Source: Roseomonas elaeocarpi
GTDB taxonomy: Bacteria > Pseudomonadota > Alphaproteobacteria > Acetobacterales > Acetobacteraceae
Reading direction: 5' to 3'
DNA: 64,000 bases
NCBI RefSeq assembly: GCF_042433915.1
Contig: NZ_JBHLUN010000001.1
Location: 372,001 to 436,000 of the forward strand
Under the pieces are notes generated by a model. The model was not told where the DNA came from, did no database searches, and was given only the letters and a program-made list of their open reading frames with translations. Position numbers and translations under genes: made by a program. Shown here piece by piece: positions 8,953 through 18,221 of the stretch (position 1 is its first letter; the number at the start of each line of letters is the position of its first letter).

Positions 8953-9861
8953 CTACAGCTTCGGCAGCCACTGCCTGGCGATGCGGCAGGCGACCGTGAA
9001 GGCGGGATTGAACACGTTGCCGACGTCGTAGCGGACGACCTGCCCCATCAAGTGGCTGGCCGCCCGGCTGTCCAGGCCGTAGTCCTCGCCGAGCCAGCGC
9101 AGCATCTCCGTCGTGGCGTGCTGCAGCGCCTGATCGAGCGGCCGGGCGTTGCCGACGGTGAAGATGTCGTCGGCCGTTTCGCCGCGCGGCCAGCCGATCG
9201 TCCGCTTCAGGACCCGCAGCGTGACCTCCATCTCGAAGGAGGTCTCGATCCCCGTGCCCACGATCTCCCCGTCACCCTGGCAGGCGTGGCCATCGCCGAG
9301 ATAGAAGAGGGCGCCCGGCACGGACACCGGAAACCAGGCGGTCGTTCCCGGCGCGAACAGGCGGTAGTCCATGTTGCCGCCGTTGCGTGCGCTGGTCGCC
9401 GTGGAAAGAGCCTGCCCGCCGGCCGGAGCAACCCCGAAGCAGCCGATCATCGGCTGCAGCGGCGGGGAGAAGGTCTCCAGCCCTTTCACGGGCTCCCGCA
9501 GTTGGACGGTGCCGGCCTCGCGGTCGATGCTCCAGACCGCGCGCTGCTGCGACGGTTGATCGGCGATCGCGGCCGGGTCCAGCACGGTGTGGGAAAGGGG
9601 CGAGTAGGTCCAGCCCGTTGCGCGGCTCGGCGTCAGCCGGTCGATGCGCACGGCGAGCGTGTCGCCGGGTTCGGCGCCTTCGACAAAGAAGGGGCCCGTC
9701 ATCGGGTTCGGCCGCTGCGCGACGGCGGCCTCGTGCGCGTCAAGGCCGGACGCGTCGACCGTGTCGGTGATGATGGTGTCGCCGTCGGAGATGCGCAGGC
9801 ATGGCTCGGCGGTGCCGATGACGTTGAAGTAGCGGAGCGGATGAAAGCGGTGCGTGGCCAT
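8953..9861 (-). CDS. Acetamidase/formamidase family protein
   Basis: A 302-residue cytoplasmic amidohydrolase of the FmdA/AmdA family, which releases ammonia from short amides. The family core is visible: ALFYLGDGHACQGDGEIVGT (about 210-229) contains the conserved GDxHAxQGDGE motif, and an N-terminal FVEGAEPGDTLAVRID strand precedes it. The ATG follows GGGAAACCAG. The chain length is usual for the short bacterial acetamidases. It is transcribed alone, divergent from an exported hydrolase, and shares a palindrome-bearing promoter region with it. The exact substrate cannot be read from the sequence. Confidence 0.93.
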   Translation of the reverse strand: MATHRFHPLRYFNVIGTAEPCLRISDGDTIITDTVDASGLDAHEAAVAQRPNPMTGPFFVEGAEPGDTLAVRIDRLTPSRATGWTYSPLSHTVLDPAAIADQPSQQRAVWSIDREAGTVQLREPVKGLETFSPPLQPMIGCFGVAPAGGQALSTATSARNGGNMDYRLFAPGTTAWFPVSVPGALFYLGDGHACQGDGEIVGTGIETSFEMEVTLRVLKRTIGWPRGETADDIFTVGNARPLDQALQHATTEMLRWLGEDYGLDSRAASHLMGQVVRYDVGNVFNPAFTVACRIARQWLPKL

Positions 9862-9929
9862 CTGGTTTCCCGGGAGTTCGTCCCAGCGCAGGTCGTGTCA
9901 CGCGCGCCAGTGTGGCCGGAACGCTAGGA

Positions 9930-9947
9930 ACCACCCCTGGGGGTGGT
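9930..9947. promoter_or_regulatory. Perfect inverted repeat in the divergent acetamidase/hydrolase promoter region
   Basis: ACCACCCC and GGGGTGGT are perfect 8-base arms separated by TG, 69 bases before the acetamidase ATG and about 100 before the GTG of the alpha/beta hydrolase. The two-base spacer makes it a poor RNA hairpin but a reasonable dimer-binding site. No regulator gene lies beside it. Confidence 0.4.
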
Positions 9948-10047
9948 CAAGAGCAACCCCGGGGCAGCGGCGCCCGCCGTTCCGCTTGACTCCGTGCGGG
10001 GGCGATGACCTCCTGCCGAGAAAGAACAACAGAATACGGAGGATATC

Positions 10048-12141
10048 GTGACGTCTTCGCGCTTGCGGTCGGCGACGTGGGTGCTCGGAGCCCTTGTTCT
10101 GGGCTGCACCGGCCTGTTCACGCGGGAGGCCGCGGCGCGTGTCACCCGGATCACCGTTGACGCGACCGAGCCGGTCGCCGGCGCCATCCCGCAGGAGCGT
10201 TTGACGGGTCAGGCCTTCGGCGAGCTCGATCCCGAGGATCCGGCCAACAGCATCATCACGGACCTGACGCTGGCACCCCGCAACGCCCGAGGGCGCGTGG
10301 ACTACGTGGCCCGCTACAGCCTCACCAAGCCCGTGAACATGACGCGCGCCAGCGGCGTGCTCTGGTACGACCTGGTGAACCGCGGCACGCCGGTGCAGGC
10401 CGGGGAGGGCGCCCGCACGCCCGGCGACTTCGGGCACGTCGCGCTCATCAGCGGCTGGCAGGGCGACCTCGTGCAGACCGACCGCAACTGGGCGGTGCAG
10501 GTGCCCACGGCCACCAACGCGGACGGCTCACCGATCACCGGCCCGGTCATCGCGCGCATGGCCGACTCGAAGCCGGGCACGCGTTCCCGCCCGCTCGTCG
10601 TGCTGGGGGCCGCGGTGCCCTACGACGCCGCCTCGCTCGACACCACGCGGGCACAGCTGGTCACCAAGGTGTCGGAAACACGTTCGGGCGTGGTGGAAGG
10701 CGTGCGGGAGGTGCCGTCGTCGGACTTCGCCTTCGCGGACTGCACGGACACGCCGTTTCCCGGCAAGCCGGACCCGCGGATGCTCTGCCTCAAGGACGGC
10801 TTCGATCCCGCCCTCCTCTACGAGCTGCGCTACGAAGCCCGTGATCCGAAGGTGCTTGGCGTCGGGATGGCCGCAATGCGCGACGTCGCGACCTTCTTCC
10901 GCTACGAGGCGCGGGACGACACCGGCACGCCGAACCCGGTGGCGGGCCGGATCACCCACGCGGTCGTGCAGGGGATCTCGCAGTCCGGCAACGCGCTGAA
11001 GACCTTTCTGCACCTGGGCTTCAACCGGGACGAGGCAAGGCGGCGTGTGTTCGACGGCGCCAATCCGCACATCGCCGGGCGGCTGACGGCAGTGAACCTA
11101 CGCTTCGGTGTTCCGAGCGGCAGCGGCACGCTCTACGAACCCGGTGGCGAGGGCGTGTTGTGGTGGGAGCACTACGAGGACAAGGCCCGCGGCCGCCCCG
11201 CCGCGGGCCTGCTGGACCGCTGCCGTGCCAGCAACACCTGCCCGCTGATCTTCGAAACCTTCGGCGCCACCGAGTTCAACGCGCGCCTGATGACGGCGGC
11301 CCTGACCGGCACCTCTGGCCACGAGGACCTGCCGCTGCCGTCCAACGTGCGCCGCTACTACTTCCCCGGCACGACGCATGACGGGGACAAGGTGGGCGGC
11401 TTCGCGCTCGCCCCGGCCGCGGCGCCCGGTTGCGTGCTGCCGCGCAACCCGAACCCTGAAACCGAAACAATGAGCGCGCTCGCGGTCGCGCTGGTGGATT
11501 GGGTAACCAAGGGGACGGAACCGCCGCCCAGCGCCTATCCCACGCTGCGTGACGGGCAGCTCGCCCCCAACACGGCGCAGGCGATGGGCTTTCCCGCCAT
11601 TCCCGGTTCGCCGCGGCCCGACGAGCTGGCGGTGGGGGTGATGGACTACGATTTCGGAACGGCGCTGAATTACAACGACTTTTCCGGCGTCATCACCCGC
11701 CAGCCGCCGCTGATCCGGGGCACCATCCCGCCGCTGATGCCGAAGGTGAACGCCGACGGCAACGAGACGGTGGGCGTGCCCTCGGTCCTGCATCAGGCGC
11801 CGCTTGGCACCTATACCGGCTGGAACGTGGTCGCCGACGGCTTCTTCCGCGGCCAGCCCTGCGGCGGCGGGCTCACCGGCGGGTACATCCCCTTCGCCCG
11901 CACCAGGGCCGAGCGGGAAGCGGCCGGTGATCCGCGCCCCTCGCTCGAGGAGCGCTACGGCAGCCAGGAAGGCTACCTGTGCACCGTCCGGGCCGCGGTA
12001 AGGCGGGACGTGGCGTCGCGTGTGCTGCTGCCGGCGGATGGGGATCGCCTGATCGCGCAGGCCGCGGCCAGCCGCAACCTGCCTGAGGCGGCAGGCGACG
12101 GAGCAGGGCGTGCCACGGTCGAGCGCCTGTGCCGCGGCTGA
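10048..12141 (+). CDS. Exported alpha/beta hydrolase-domain protein
   Basis: A 697-residue protein with an N-terminal signal peptide (hydrophobic core WVLGALVLGCTGLF, cleavage near REAAA, about residue 31). The Cys in the core could alternatively be a lipobox-like site, but the spacing is weak. The nucleophile elbow GISQSG sits in the middle (about residues 310-315) in VVQGISQSGNALKTFLHLG, as in the large hydrolase family with an Abhydrolase_10-type domain. The start is GTG, preceded by a strong site (ACGGAGGATATC). Relatives are poorly characterised esterase-like proteins. It stands alone between an acetamidase and a hemoglobin gene. Confidence 0.88.
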   Translation: MTSSRLRSATWVLGALVLGCTGLFTREAAARVTRITVDATEPVAGAIPQERLTGQAFGELDPEDPANSIITDLTLAPRNARGRVDYVARYSLTKPVNMTRASGVLWYDLVNRGTPVQAGEGARTPGDFGHVALISGWQGDLVQTDRNWAVQVPTATNADGSPITGPVIARMADSKPGTRSRPLVVLGAAVPYDAASLDTTRAQLVTKVSETRSGVVEGVREVPSSDFAFADCTDTPFPGKPDPRMLCLKDGFDPALLYELRYEARDPKVLGVGMAAMRDVATFFRYEARDDTGTPNPVAGRITHAVVQGISQSGNALKTFLHLGFNRDEARRRVFDGANPHIAGRLTAVNLRFGVPSGSGTLYEPGGEGVLWWEHYEDKARGRPAAGLLDRCRASNTCPLIFETFGATEFNARLMTAALTGTSGHEDLPLPSNVRRYYFPGTTHDGDKVGGFALAPAAAPGCVLPRNPNPETETMSALAVALVDWVTKGTEPPPSAYPTLRDGQLAPNTAQAMGFPAIPGSPRPDELAVGVMDYDFGTALNYNDFSGVITRQPPLIRGTIPPLMPKVNADGNETVGVPSVLHQAPLGTYTGWNVVADGFFRGQPCGGGLTGGYIPFARTRAEREAAGDPRPSLEERYGSQEGYLCTVRAAVRRDVASRVLLPADGDRLIAQAAASRNLPEAAGDGAGRATVERLCRG

Positions 12142-12200
12142 GCGACCGGTCAACGGAAGCCTCTCGTGAGGTACGCACGCCGCTTGCGGGTCTGACGCCC

Positions 12201-12225
12201 TCCGGATACCGCAGCGGTTTCCGGA
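12201..12225 (+). terminator. Imperfect hairpin after the alpha/beta hydrolase gene
   Basis: TCCGGATACC pairs with GGTTTCCGGA apart from one T-T mismatch, leaving a 5-base loop, 59 bases beyond the stop. No T-run is visible. It is a plausible but weak terminator. Confidence 0.4.
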
Positions 12226-12262
12226 CCTGTACCCCGGTTGTCCGGCAGATGGAGGCCCGCGC

Positions 12263-12721
12263 ATGACGGCACACCCGACTTCGACCGACCGGCCGCAGGC
12301 GGGCTTTTCGTTCTCCGGGAAAATCGACGAGGCGATGATCCGCCGGGTCGTCGACCGCTTCTATGCCCTGGTGCGCGAGGATGAGGTCCTCGGTCCCGTC
12401 TTCAGGAGCGCCATTCCTGACGAGAAGTGGCAGGCACATCTCGGCACCATCGCCGACTTCTGGAGTTCCCTGCTGCTCGGCAGCGGTCGCTACAATGGCA
12501 GGCCCTTGCCGAAGCACCTGGCCCTGCCCGATGTCGGGGACGCGCATTTCAGGCGCTGGCTCGCATTGTTCCGCACCACCGCCGAAGAGGTCTGCCCTCC
12601 CGCCGTGGCGGCACTCATGGTCGAGCGTGCCGAAAGGGTCGCGAACTCCTTCCGCCTCGGCATCAGCGTTCACCGTGGGGAAGGTCCGGCACCGCTGAAG
12701 CCGCTCGGCCTTGAGGACTGA
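12263..12721 (+). CDS. Group III truncated hemoglobin
   Basis: A 152-residue heme protein of the 2-on-2 globin fold. Family marks are FYALVREDEVLGPVF near the N-terminus, HLGTIADFWSSLLLGSGRYNG in the middle, and HFRRWLALFRTT toward the C-terminus. These match group III truncated hemoglobins such as Campylobacter Ctb, which bind oxygen tightly and are linked to nitric-oxide and peroxide chemistry. The exact heme-ligand histidine was not assigned. It has no regulatory or redox partner beside it, so the role here is open. It sits between an exported hydrolase and an MFS carrier, all on the plus strand but with separate spacing. Confidence 0.93.
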   Translation: MTAHPTSTDRPQAGFSFSGKIDEAMIRRVVDRFYALVREDEVLGPVFRSAIPDEKWQAHLGTIADFWSSLLLGSGRYNGRPLPKHLALPDVGDAHFRRWLALFRTTAEEVCPPAVAALMVERAERVANSFRLGISVHRGEGPAPLKPLGLED

Positions 12722-13049
12722 GCCCTCGGAAACGCCGGGAAGCTCGCCGTGGTCTGCTTGCTTGCCACAGGCAGCCGGCCTGCTCGCGCTCAAAGCCCGT
12801 TGCGGCGGCCCTGCGCCGACTGCGGCGGTTCGGGGATCAGGCCATCGACGTTTTCCATCCGACGTTCAGCCGCCCCAGGCGAGCGCCGTCCTGCCGCCGC
12901 CCGGCGCGGGACTGCGGGCGGGCCACAGCGAGGCTCGGATCCGGACCGGATGGTACCGACACCCGGCTGCGGGATGCGTGGCCGCCGAACTGCGGGCAAA
13001 CTGAACAGTGATCCGGTCAGCATCGCAAGGAATGAGGGAGGGAAGGCCG

Positions 13050-14324
13050 TTGTCATCCAGTCAGGCCCCTTTGAACGTCGTTGGCGAAGAGGCCCAGTCG
13101 CGTCCGGGAAGCGGGCAGCCGGCGGGGACGACCCAGCTCCTGCTGCTCGTGTCCCTGGCGCACCTGATCAGCCACGTCTACATCCTTGCTCTCCCGCCCC
13201 TCTTCCCTTTCCTTCGTGACAGGCTGCAGGTCGGGTTCGTCGAGCTCGGCCTCGCGCTCACGGTCTTCAACGTCGTCTCGGCCGTGGCGCAGGCGCCGAT
13301 CGGCTTCCTGGTGGACCGGATCGGAGCCCGGCGCGTGCTCGCGGCCGGCCTGGGCCTCGGAGGGCTGGCCCTCCTGTCCATCGGGCTGGTCGGGACCTAT
13401 CCCTGGCTGCTTTTCGGTGCGGCACTGACCGGCCTGGCCAATGCCGCCTTCCACCCGGCTGACTATGCCCTGCTCTCGGCCGGCATCCCCAAGACGCAAC
13501 TGGGGCGGGCCTTCTCGCTGCATACCTTTGCCGGTTATCTCGGCACGGCCATCGCGCCCGCCGTCCTGATCGGCCTGGCCCTCCTGGGCGGCCCCGGTCT
13601 GGCACTCGGCGTGGTGGGGCTTGCGGGCGTTCTTCTGGTGGGCCTCATCCTGCCGATGCGCGTGCCCGCGGCGCAGGACGGGGCCGATGCCCGGCGGCGA
13701 CCGGCGGGCAGCCCGACCGCGGCGGGCGGCTCGATCGTCACCCCGGCGATCGTCTCGCTGACGGTGTTCTTCACCCTGCTCAGCTTCTCCACCGGAGCGA
13801 TCCAGAACTTCTCGGTGGCGGCCCTGGTCGGCGGCTACGGGATAACCCTGGCCCAGGCCAACGCCGTCCTGACGGCGTTCCTGATGCTCAGCGCCTTTGG
13901 CGTCCTGGTCGGCGGCTTCCTGGCAGACCGGACGCGGCGGCACGGCGACGTCGCCGCCGTCGCCTTTGCGCTGACGGCGCTGCTGACCCTGCTCGTCGCC
14001 GTGGCCGATCTCGGACCGGTGGTGCTGATGGCTGTCATGGGTGCCGCGGGGTTCCTGTCCGGCGTCATCGCCCCGTCACGCGACATGATGGTGCAGGCGG
14101 CCGCGCCCCCCGGCGGGTCTGGGCGGGTCTTCGGGATCGTCTCGACCGGCTTCAATATCGGTGGCGCCCTCGGGCCGCTCCTGTTCGGTTGGATCCTCGA
14201 TCACGAGGCGCCGCGCTGGGTCTTCGGCGCCGCCGTGGGCTTCATGGTGCTCACCGTGGTGGTGGCTCTGCGCGACCGGTGGCTGGCCCAGAGGAACAGT
14301 GGCGCTGGAACACGGGGCGGCTAG
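13050..14324 (+). CDS. MFS transporter, fosmidomycin-resistance (Fsr)-like subgroup
   Basis: About 424 residues with twelve predicted membrane segments, the first starting near LLLLVSLAHLISHVYILAL. The MFS motif A between segments 2 and 3 is GFLVDRIGARRVLAAG, and a second copy in the C-terminal half reads GGFLADRTRRHGDVAA. The LISHVYILALPPLFPFL start resembles the Fsr/ YfnC-type branch. The start is uncertain: GTG at 13008 and ATG at 13032 are in frame but poorly placed, whereas TTG at 13050 follows the strong site GGGAGGGAAGG at the right distance. The substrate is unknown. Confidence 0.88.
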   Translation: MSSSQAPLNVVGEEAQSRPGSGQPAGTTQLLLLVSLAHLISHVYILALPPLFPFLRDRLQVGFVELGLALTVFNVVSAVAQAPIGFLVDRIGARRVLAAGLGLGGLALLSIGLVGTYPWLLFGAALTGLANAAFHPADYALLSAGIPKTQLGRAFSLHTFAGYLGTAIAPAVLIGLALLGGPGLALGVVGLAGVLLVGLILPMRVPAAQDGADARRRPAGSPTAAGGSIVTPAIVSLTVFFTLLSFSTGAIQNFSVAALVGGYGITLAQANAVLTAFLMLSAFGVLVGGFLADRTRRHGDVAAVAFALTALLTLLVAVADLGPVVLMAVMGAAGFLSGVIAPSRDMMVQAAAPPGGSGRVFGIVSTGFNIGGALGPLLFGWILDHEAPRWVFGAAVGFMVLTVVVALRDRWLAQRNSGAGTRGG

Positions 14325-14329
14325 CCAAT

Positions 14330-14363
14330 CAGCGGCGACACTGCCTCGAGGCGTCGGCCGCTG
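14330..14363. terminator. Hairpin between convergent MFS and GntR genes
   Basis: CAGCGGCGAC pairs with GTCgGCCGCTG with one bulged G; the loop contains a second small palindrome. It lies 5 bases past the MFS stop and 40 past the regulator stop, so it may serve both directions. Confidence 0.45.
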
Positions 14364-14403
14364 AGGGGAACCTGGCAATGCTGCAGCCGGCCGGAGAACG
14401 GCC

Positions 14404-15126
14404 TCAGCAGTCCACGTCGTTGTCGACGACGATGAGGTCCGGGTGCTTCTGCGCCAGCCCGTCCGCGATGCGCAGAACCTCATGCATGTGGCGACGCACG
14501 GCTGCTTCCGCCTCGGCGGGCTGACGTTCGACCACGGCGCGCAGGATCGCGTGGTGCTGCTCGATCAGGACCTCCACCGGCGTCACGAGGGGCAGGCTCA
14601 GGAACCTGATCCGGTCGAACTGGACCTTCTCGCGCTCGATGATGCTCCACACGCCCTCAAGTGCGACACCGGCCGCGAAGCCGCTGTGGAACAGGTCATC
14701 GAGCCGCGTGAAAGCTTCCGGGTCGTCCGCCGCGGCCTGCTGACGCTTGATCGCATCCTCCAGCTTCGCGCGGGACGCCTCGGAGATGCCTTGCTCCGCG
14801 GCGCGGCGGATGATGGCGATCTCCAGGGCTTCGCGTACGAGGCGGGCACGCTCCATGGACTTCAGCGAGATGCGGTTCACGAAGCTGCCGCGCTGCGGAC
14901 GCACGTCGATCAGCCCGTCCTCGACGAGGCGGATCAGCGCTTCGCGCACCGGGGCGCGGCTGGTGCCGAAGCGTGCCGCGAGTTCGTTCTCGGACAGTCG
15001 CTCCCCTGGCCGCAGGCGGAGCGTGACGATCTCCTGCCGCAGGGCGGTGTAGATCGACCGCCAGGAATAAGCATCAGTGCCTTGGGTCGCGGCAGCCTCC
15101 ATCCCGGCCGGGGAGAACGACGACAT
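14404..15126 (-). CDS. GntR-family regulator, FadR subfamily (FCD domain)
   Basis: A 240-residue regulator. The winged helix-turn-helix shows LRPGERLSENELAARFGTSR followed by APVREALIRLVEDGLID and the wing PQRGSFVNRI. The all-helical FCD ligand domain follows, with metal-type residues in DDLFHSGF, EQHHAILRAV and VRRHMHEV. The gene starts one base before the end of the upstream TRAP permease stop, so it is the last gene of the TRAP operon. The perfect palindrome at 18222-18237 is the likely operator, and the effector is probably an intermediate of the hexonate pathway encoded next door (inference). Confidence 0.95.
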   Translation of the reverse strand: MSSFSPAGMEAAATQGTDAYSWRSIYTALRQEIVTLRLRPGERLSENELAARFGTSRAPVREALIRLVEDGLIDVRPQRGSFVNRISLKSMERARLVREALEIAIIRRAAEQGISEASRAKLEDAIKRQQAAADDPEAFTRLDDLFHSGFAAGVALEGVWSIIEREKVQFDRIRFLSLPLVTPVEVLIEQHHAILRAVVERQPAEAEAAVRRHMHEVLRIADGLAQKHPDLIVVDNDVDC

Positions 15127-15127
15127 C

Positions 15128-17017
15128 CTACAGGAAGCCGGTCGAGATCCAGGGGATCAGCGTAATCAGCAGCAGGGCCACGAACAAGGCAGCCAGGTGC
15201 GGCCAGACCGAGCGGATCGCGACGTCGGGCGACACGCGCCCGATCGCGCAGGCCAGGTAGAAGCCGACGCCGAAGGGCGGCGTGAACAGGCCGAAGCCCA
15301 TCGCGAAGACCGCCAGCATGGCGTAGTGCACCGGGTTGACGCCCATCATGCCGGCGATCGGGAAGAGCAGCGGCCCGAAGAGCACGATGGCGGGCACGCC
15401 CTCCAGCACGCTGCCCAGGATCACGAAGGCCAGGGCGGACACCAGCAGGAAGCCGATCCTGCCGCCCGGCACCGCCGCCATCAGCTGCACCAGGTCCTGC
15501 GAGAATCCCGACTGCGTCAGGGCCCAGGCCATGGCCGTCGCGGCACCCACCACCAGCAGGATCGCGCCCGACAGGGACGCGGTCTCGACCAGGATCGGAT
15601 AAACCCTGCGCCAGTCGAACTGGCGGTAGAACAGCAGGCCGATCAGCACGGTGTAGACGATCCCGATCGTGGACACCTCGGTCGCCGTGGCGACGCCCTC
15701 TACCACCGCGGTGCGGATCACCACCGGCAGGCCAAGGCCGGGCAGCGCCACCAGCAGCAGCCGGAAGCGCTGTGCCCAGCCGTAGCGCGGGGCGTGCGAA
15801 ACGTCCTCGCCGCGCGTTTGCAGGAACACCACGACGCAGAGCGCGACCATGCCGACCACGGCCGGGAAAAGCCCGCCGGTGAACAGCGCCGCGATGGACA
15901 CGCCGGTGACCGAGCCCACGGTGATCAGCACGATGCTGGGCGGGATGGTTTCCGACATCACCGCGGAGGCCGAAAGCAGGGAGGTCAGGTTGCCCTCCTT
16001 GTTGCCGCGCTTCAGCATCTCAGGGAACAGGGCCGGCGCCACCGCCGCCATGTCCGCGGCCTTGGCGCCGGAAATGCCGGACACCAGGTACATCGCGCCC
16101 AGCAGCACATATTGCAGCCCGCCGCGCAGGTGACCGATCATCGCCACCAGCAGCGCGATCATGGCGCGCGCGAGCCCGGCCATCTCGATCAGCGCGCCCA
16201 GCAGCACGAAGAGCGGCACGGCCAGCAGGATGAGGTGCGACATGCCCTCATCCATTCGCCCCGGCACGATCGAGACCGGGATCGTCGTGGCGAAGGCGAC
16301 GAAGCCTACGGTGCCCAGCAGGAAGGCGAAGGCGATCGGCATGCCGATCACCATGGAGCCCACCACGAAGACCACGAAGAACAGCACCAGGTTGCTGTTG
16401 CCCATGTCCTCGATCGTGGGCCCGAAATACTCCAGCACCGCCGTGGCGGCGCCGACCAGCAGCAGCGCCACCAGCATCTGCTTCCAGTTGGCGATCCGCG
16501 CGAGGTTCTGCACGGCGGTGATCAGCATCAGCACGACGCCCGTGATGATCGCGGCGCCGCGATAGCCCTCGCTGATCTGCAGGACCGGACTCAGCCCCTC
16601 GTTCAGCGTTTCGAAATGCTCGTAGGCCGGCAGCACCAGCGACAGCAGCACCGCCGCGACGAGCATCATCGCCACCGCGTCCAGCCAGGCGCGGCGGTGC
16701 GGCGCCATGTCACGGATAAAGGCGGTCAGGCGCATGTGCTCGCCACGGCGCAGCGCCACCACCGAGCCCAGCACCGCCAGCCAGATGAAGAGCAGCGTCG
16801 CCAGCTCGTCCGACCAGGTGAAGGGGCTGTCAAAGAGGTAGCGCGCCGCGGTGCTGGAGCCGAGCACCACGACCTCCGCCAGGACCAGCATCGCCGCCAC
16901 GGCTTCCGTGACCTTGGTCACCGCCCGGTCAAGGAAGCGCAGGACCTGAGCGCCGGGGGAGGCGGCCGCGCTGCCGACCGCATCGGCTCCGGCAACATCC
17001 GTGGGGAGGTGGCTCAT
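15128..17017 (-). CDS. TRAP transporter permease, DctQ-DctM fusion
   Basis: A 629-residue inner-membrane protein in which the small DctQ subunit (about residues 25-190, four segments, with the usual FTWSDELATLLFIWLAVLG) is fused to the large DctM subunit (about 195-629, with FVVGSMVIGMPIAFAFLLG and GGFLFPAVVG-like loops). DctM drives sodium-coupled uptake of organic acids delivered by the periplasmic DctP. The binding-protein gene lies 72 bases upstream with a hairpin in between; the regulator follows immediately. Fused QM genes are common, so the fusion itself is normal. The expected substrate is an acid sugar such as L-gulonate or D-mannonate. Confidence 0.95.
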   Translation of the reverse strand: MSHLPTDVAGADAVGSAAASPGAQVLRFLDRAVTKVTEAVAAMLVLAEVVVLGSSTAARYLFDSPFTWSDELATLLFIWLAVLGSVVALRRGEHMRLTAFIRDMAPHRRAWLDAVAMMLVAAVLLSLVLPAYEHFETLNEGLSPVLQISEGYRGAAIITGVVLMLITAVQNLARIANWKQMLVALLLVGAATAVLEYFGPTIEDMGNSNLVLFFVVFVVGSMVIGMPIAFAFLLGTVGFVAFATTIPVSIVPGRMDEGMSHLILLAVPLFVLLGALIEMAGLARAMIALLVAMIGHLRGGLQYVLLGAMYLVSGISGAKAADMAAVAPALFPEMLKRGNKEGNLTSLLSASAVMSETIPPSIVLITVGSVTGVSIAALFTGGLFPAVVGMVALCVVVFLQTRGEDVSHAPRYGWAQRFRLLLVALPGLGLPVVIRTAVVEGVATATEVSTIGIVYTVLIGLLFYRQFDWRRVYPILVETASLSGAILLVVGAATAMAWALTQSGFSQDLVQLMAAVPGGRIGFLLVSALAFVILGSVLEGVPAIVLFGPLLFPIAGMMGVNPVHYAMLAVFAMGFGLFTPPFGVGFYLACAIGRVSPDVAIRSVWPHLAALFVALLLITLIPWISTGFL

Positions 17018-17057
17018 GAGGGGGGATCCTGATCCTGAAGCACTGTCGGGCTTGGAT

Positions 17058-17082
17058 GGGGAGGGCGCCGGGGCGCCTCCCC
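17058..17082 (-). other. GC-rich hairpin between TRAP binding-protein and permease genes
   Basis: GGGGAGG(G)CGCC pairs with GGCGCCTCCCC, an 11-bp stem with one bulged G and a two-base gap in the simplest pairing. It lies 8 bases past the DctP stop and 41 before the permease start. Such hairpins usually protect the upstream binding-protein message or partly stop transcription, giving more DctP than permease. Confidence 0.55.
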
Positions 17083-17089
17083 GGCCGGA

Positions 17090-18103
17090 TCAGAGAGCGC
17101 CGGTATATTTTTCCAGCATCGACCAGGCCTCGTCGCCGAAGCGCTTCTTCCAGTCCGTGTAGAAGCCGGCGTTCTTCAGCACCTCGCGGAACTGCTGCTT
17201 GTCCGGCGTGTTGAAGGTCACCCCGGCCTTGGTCAGGGACTGCACCAGGCTGTCGTTCAGCGTCGCGATGTCGGCCCGCTGCTTCTCGGCGGCGTCGGTC
17301 AGGTTCCTGGCGACGGCGTTCTGGATCTCGGCCGGCATGCCGTTCCAGCGGCGGGCATTGGCGAAGATGAAGTGCCCGTCCCAGATATGACCGGTCTGGG
17401 CGATGTACTTCTGGACTTCGTAGAGCTTGGCGCTGTCGATCAGCGCCAGCGGGTTTTCCTGGCCATCGACCACGCGCGTCTGCAGGGCGGCGTAGAGCTC
17501 ACCGAAGTTGATGGAGGTGGGCGAGGCGCCGAGCGCGTTGAAGGCCGTGACCCAGAGCTGATTGCCGGGAACGCGGATCTTCAGCCCCTTCAGGTCGCCG
17601 GGGTTGTTGATCGGGCGCGCGCTGGTGGTGATGTTGCGATAGCCGTTGTCCAGCATCTTCGGCAGCACGAAGAGCCCGACCTTGCCGAACTGCGCGCGAA
17701 CGAAGCCGCCGAGGTCGCCGTCCATGGCGGCCCAGACCTTGTCGTAGCTCTCGAAGGCGAAGGCGACGGCGTTGATGCCGCCGACCGGCACCACGGTCTG
17801 GTTCACGCCCGAGGTCGACATGAAGTCCAGCGCGCCCGAGCGCGTCTGGGTGAACATGTCGGCTTCGCCGCCCAGCTGGCTGTTCGGGTAGACCTGCAGG
17901 TCGACCTGGCCGCCGGTGTCCTTGTTGATGGCGGCCGCGGCTTCCTGGATGCGCTTGACGCCGGGATGGTCGGACGGGAAGGCCGTGCCGTAGCGCAGCC
18001 GGTACTTCGCGCTCTGCGCCTGCGCCCGGCGGAGCGAGGGAGCACACAGGACACCCGCCCCCAGAACGGCCCCCAGGCCGCGCCGCGTCATGAGAACCGA
18101 CAT
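17090..18103 (-). CDS. TRAP transporter substrate-binding protein, DctP family
   Basis: A 337-residue periplasmic protein. The ATG at 18101-18103 is chosen because of the ideal ribosome site GGAGGAAACGG just before it and because a signal peptide follows at once (MSVLMTRRGLGAVLGAG, cleavage near RRAQA); much longer frames extend upstream without family sequence. Family marks are YGTAFPSDHPGVKRIQEAA at the mature start, the KIRVPGNQLW segment with the carboxylate-binding arginine, and ELYAALQTRVVDGQENPL. It captures an organic or sugar acid and hands it to the fused permease. It is the first gene of the minus-strand operon, divergent from the catabolic operon. Confidence 0.94.
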   Translation of the reverse strand: MSVLMTRRGLGAVLGAGVLCAPSLRRAQAQSAKYRLRYGTAFPSDHPGVKRIQEAAAAINKDTGGQVDLQVYPNSQLGGEADMFTQTRSGALDFMSTSGVNQTVVPVGGINAVAFAFESYDKVWAAMDGDLGGFVRAQFGKVGLFVLPKMLDNGYRNITTSARPINNPGDLKGLKIRVPGNQLWVTAFNALGASPTSINFGELYAALQTRVVDGQENPLALIDSAKLYEVQKYIAQTGHIWDGHFIFANARRWNGMPAEIQNAVARNLTDAAEKQRADIATLNDSLVQSLTKAGVTFNTPDKQQFREVLKNAGFYTDWKKRFGDEAWSMLEKYTGAL

Positions 18104-18221
18104 TCCGTTTCCTCCAGGGCTCGCGAAGGCTCGCCGGCCCGCGGCCAGCGCACAGGTTTTTTGGCGACGAGGTTGCCCAGGGCATCCTTGCCGCGGTGGC
18201 TGGCGACATCTATAAGACATC

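Noticed and set aside
12722..13049. Search for a gene between the hemoglobin and MFS genes
   Set aside because: Only low-complexity open frames occur; nothing beyond the probable MFS leader with its ribosome site is supported.
15077..17032. Long plus-strand open frame (651 codons) opposite the TRAP permease
   Set aside because: Its translation is a His/Gln/Arg-rich low-complexity string with no domains; it is the antisense of a clear dctQM gene in G+C-rich DNA.
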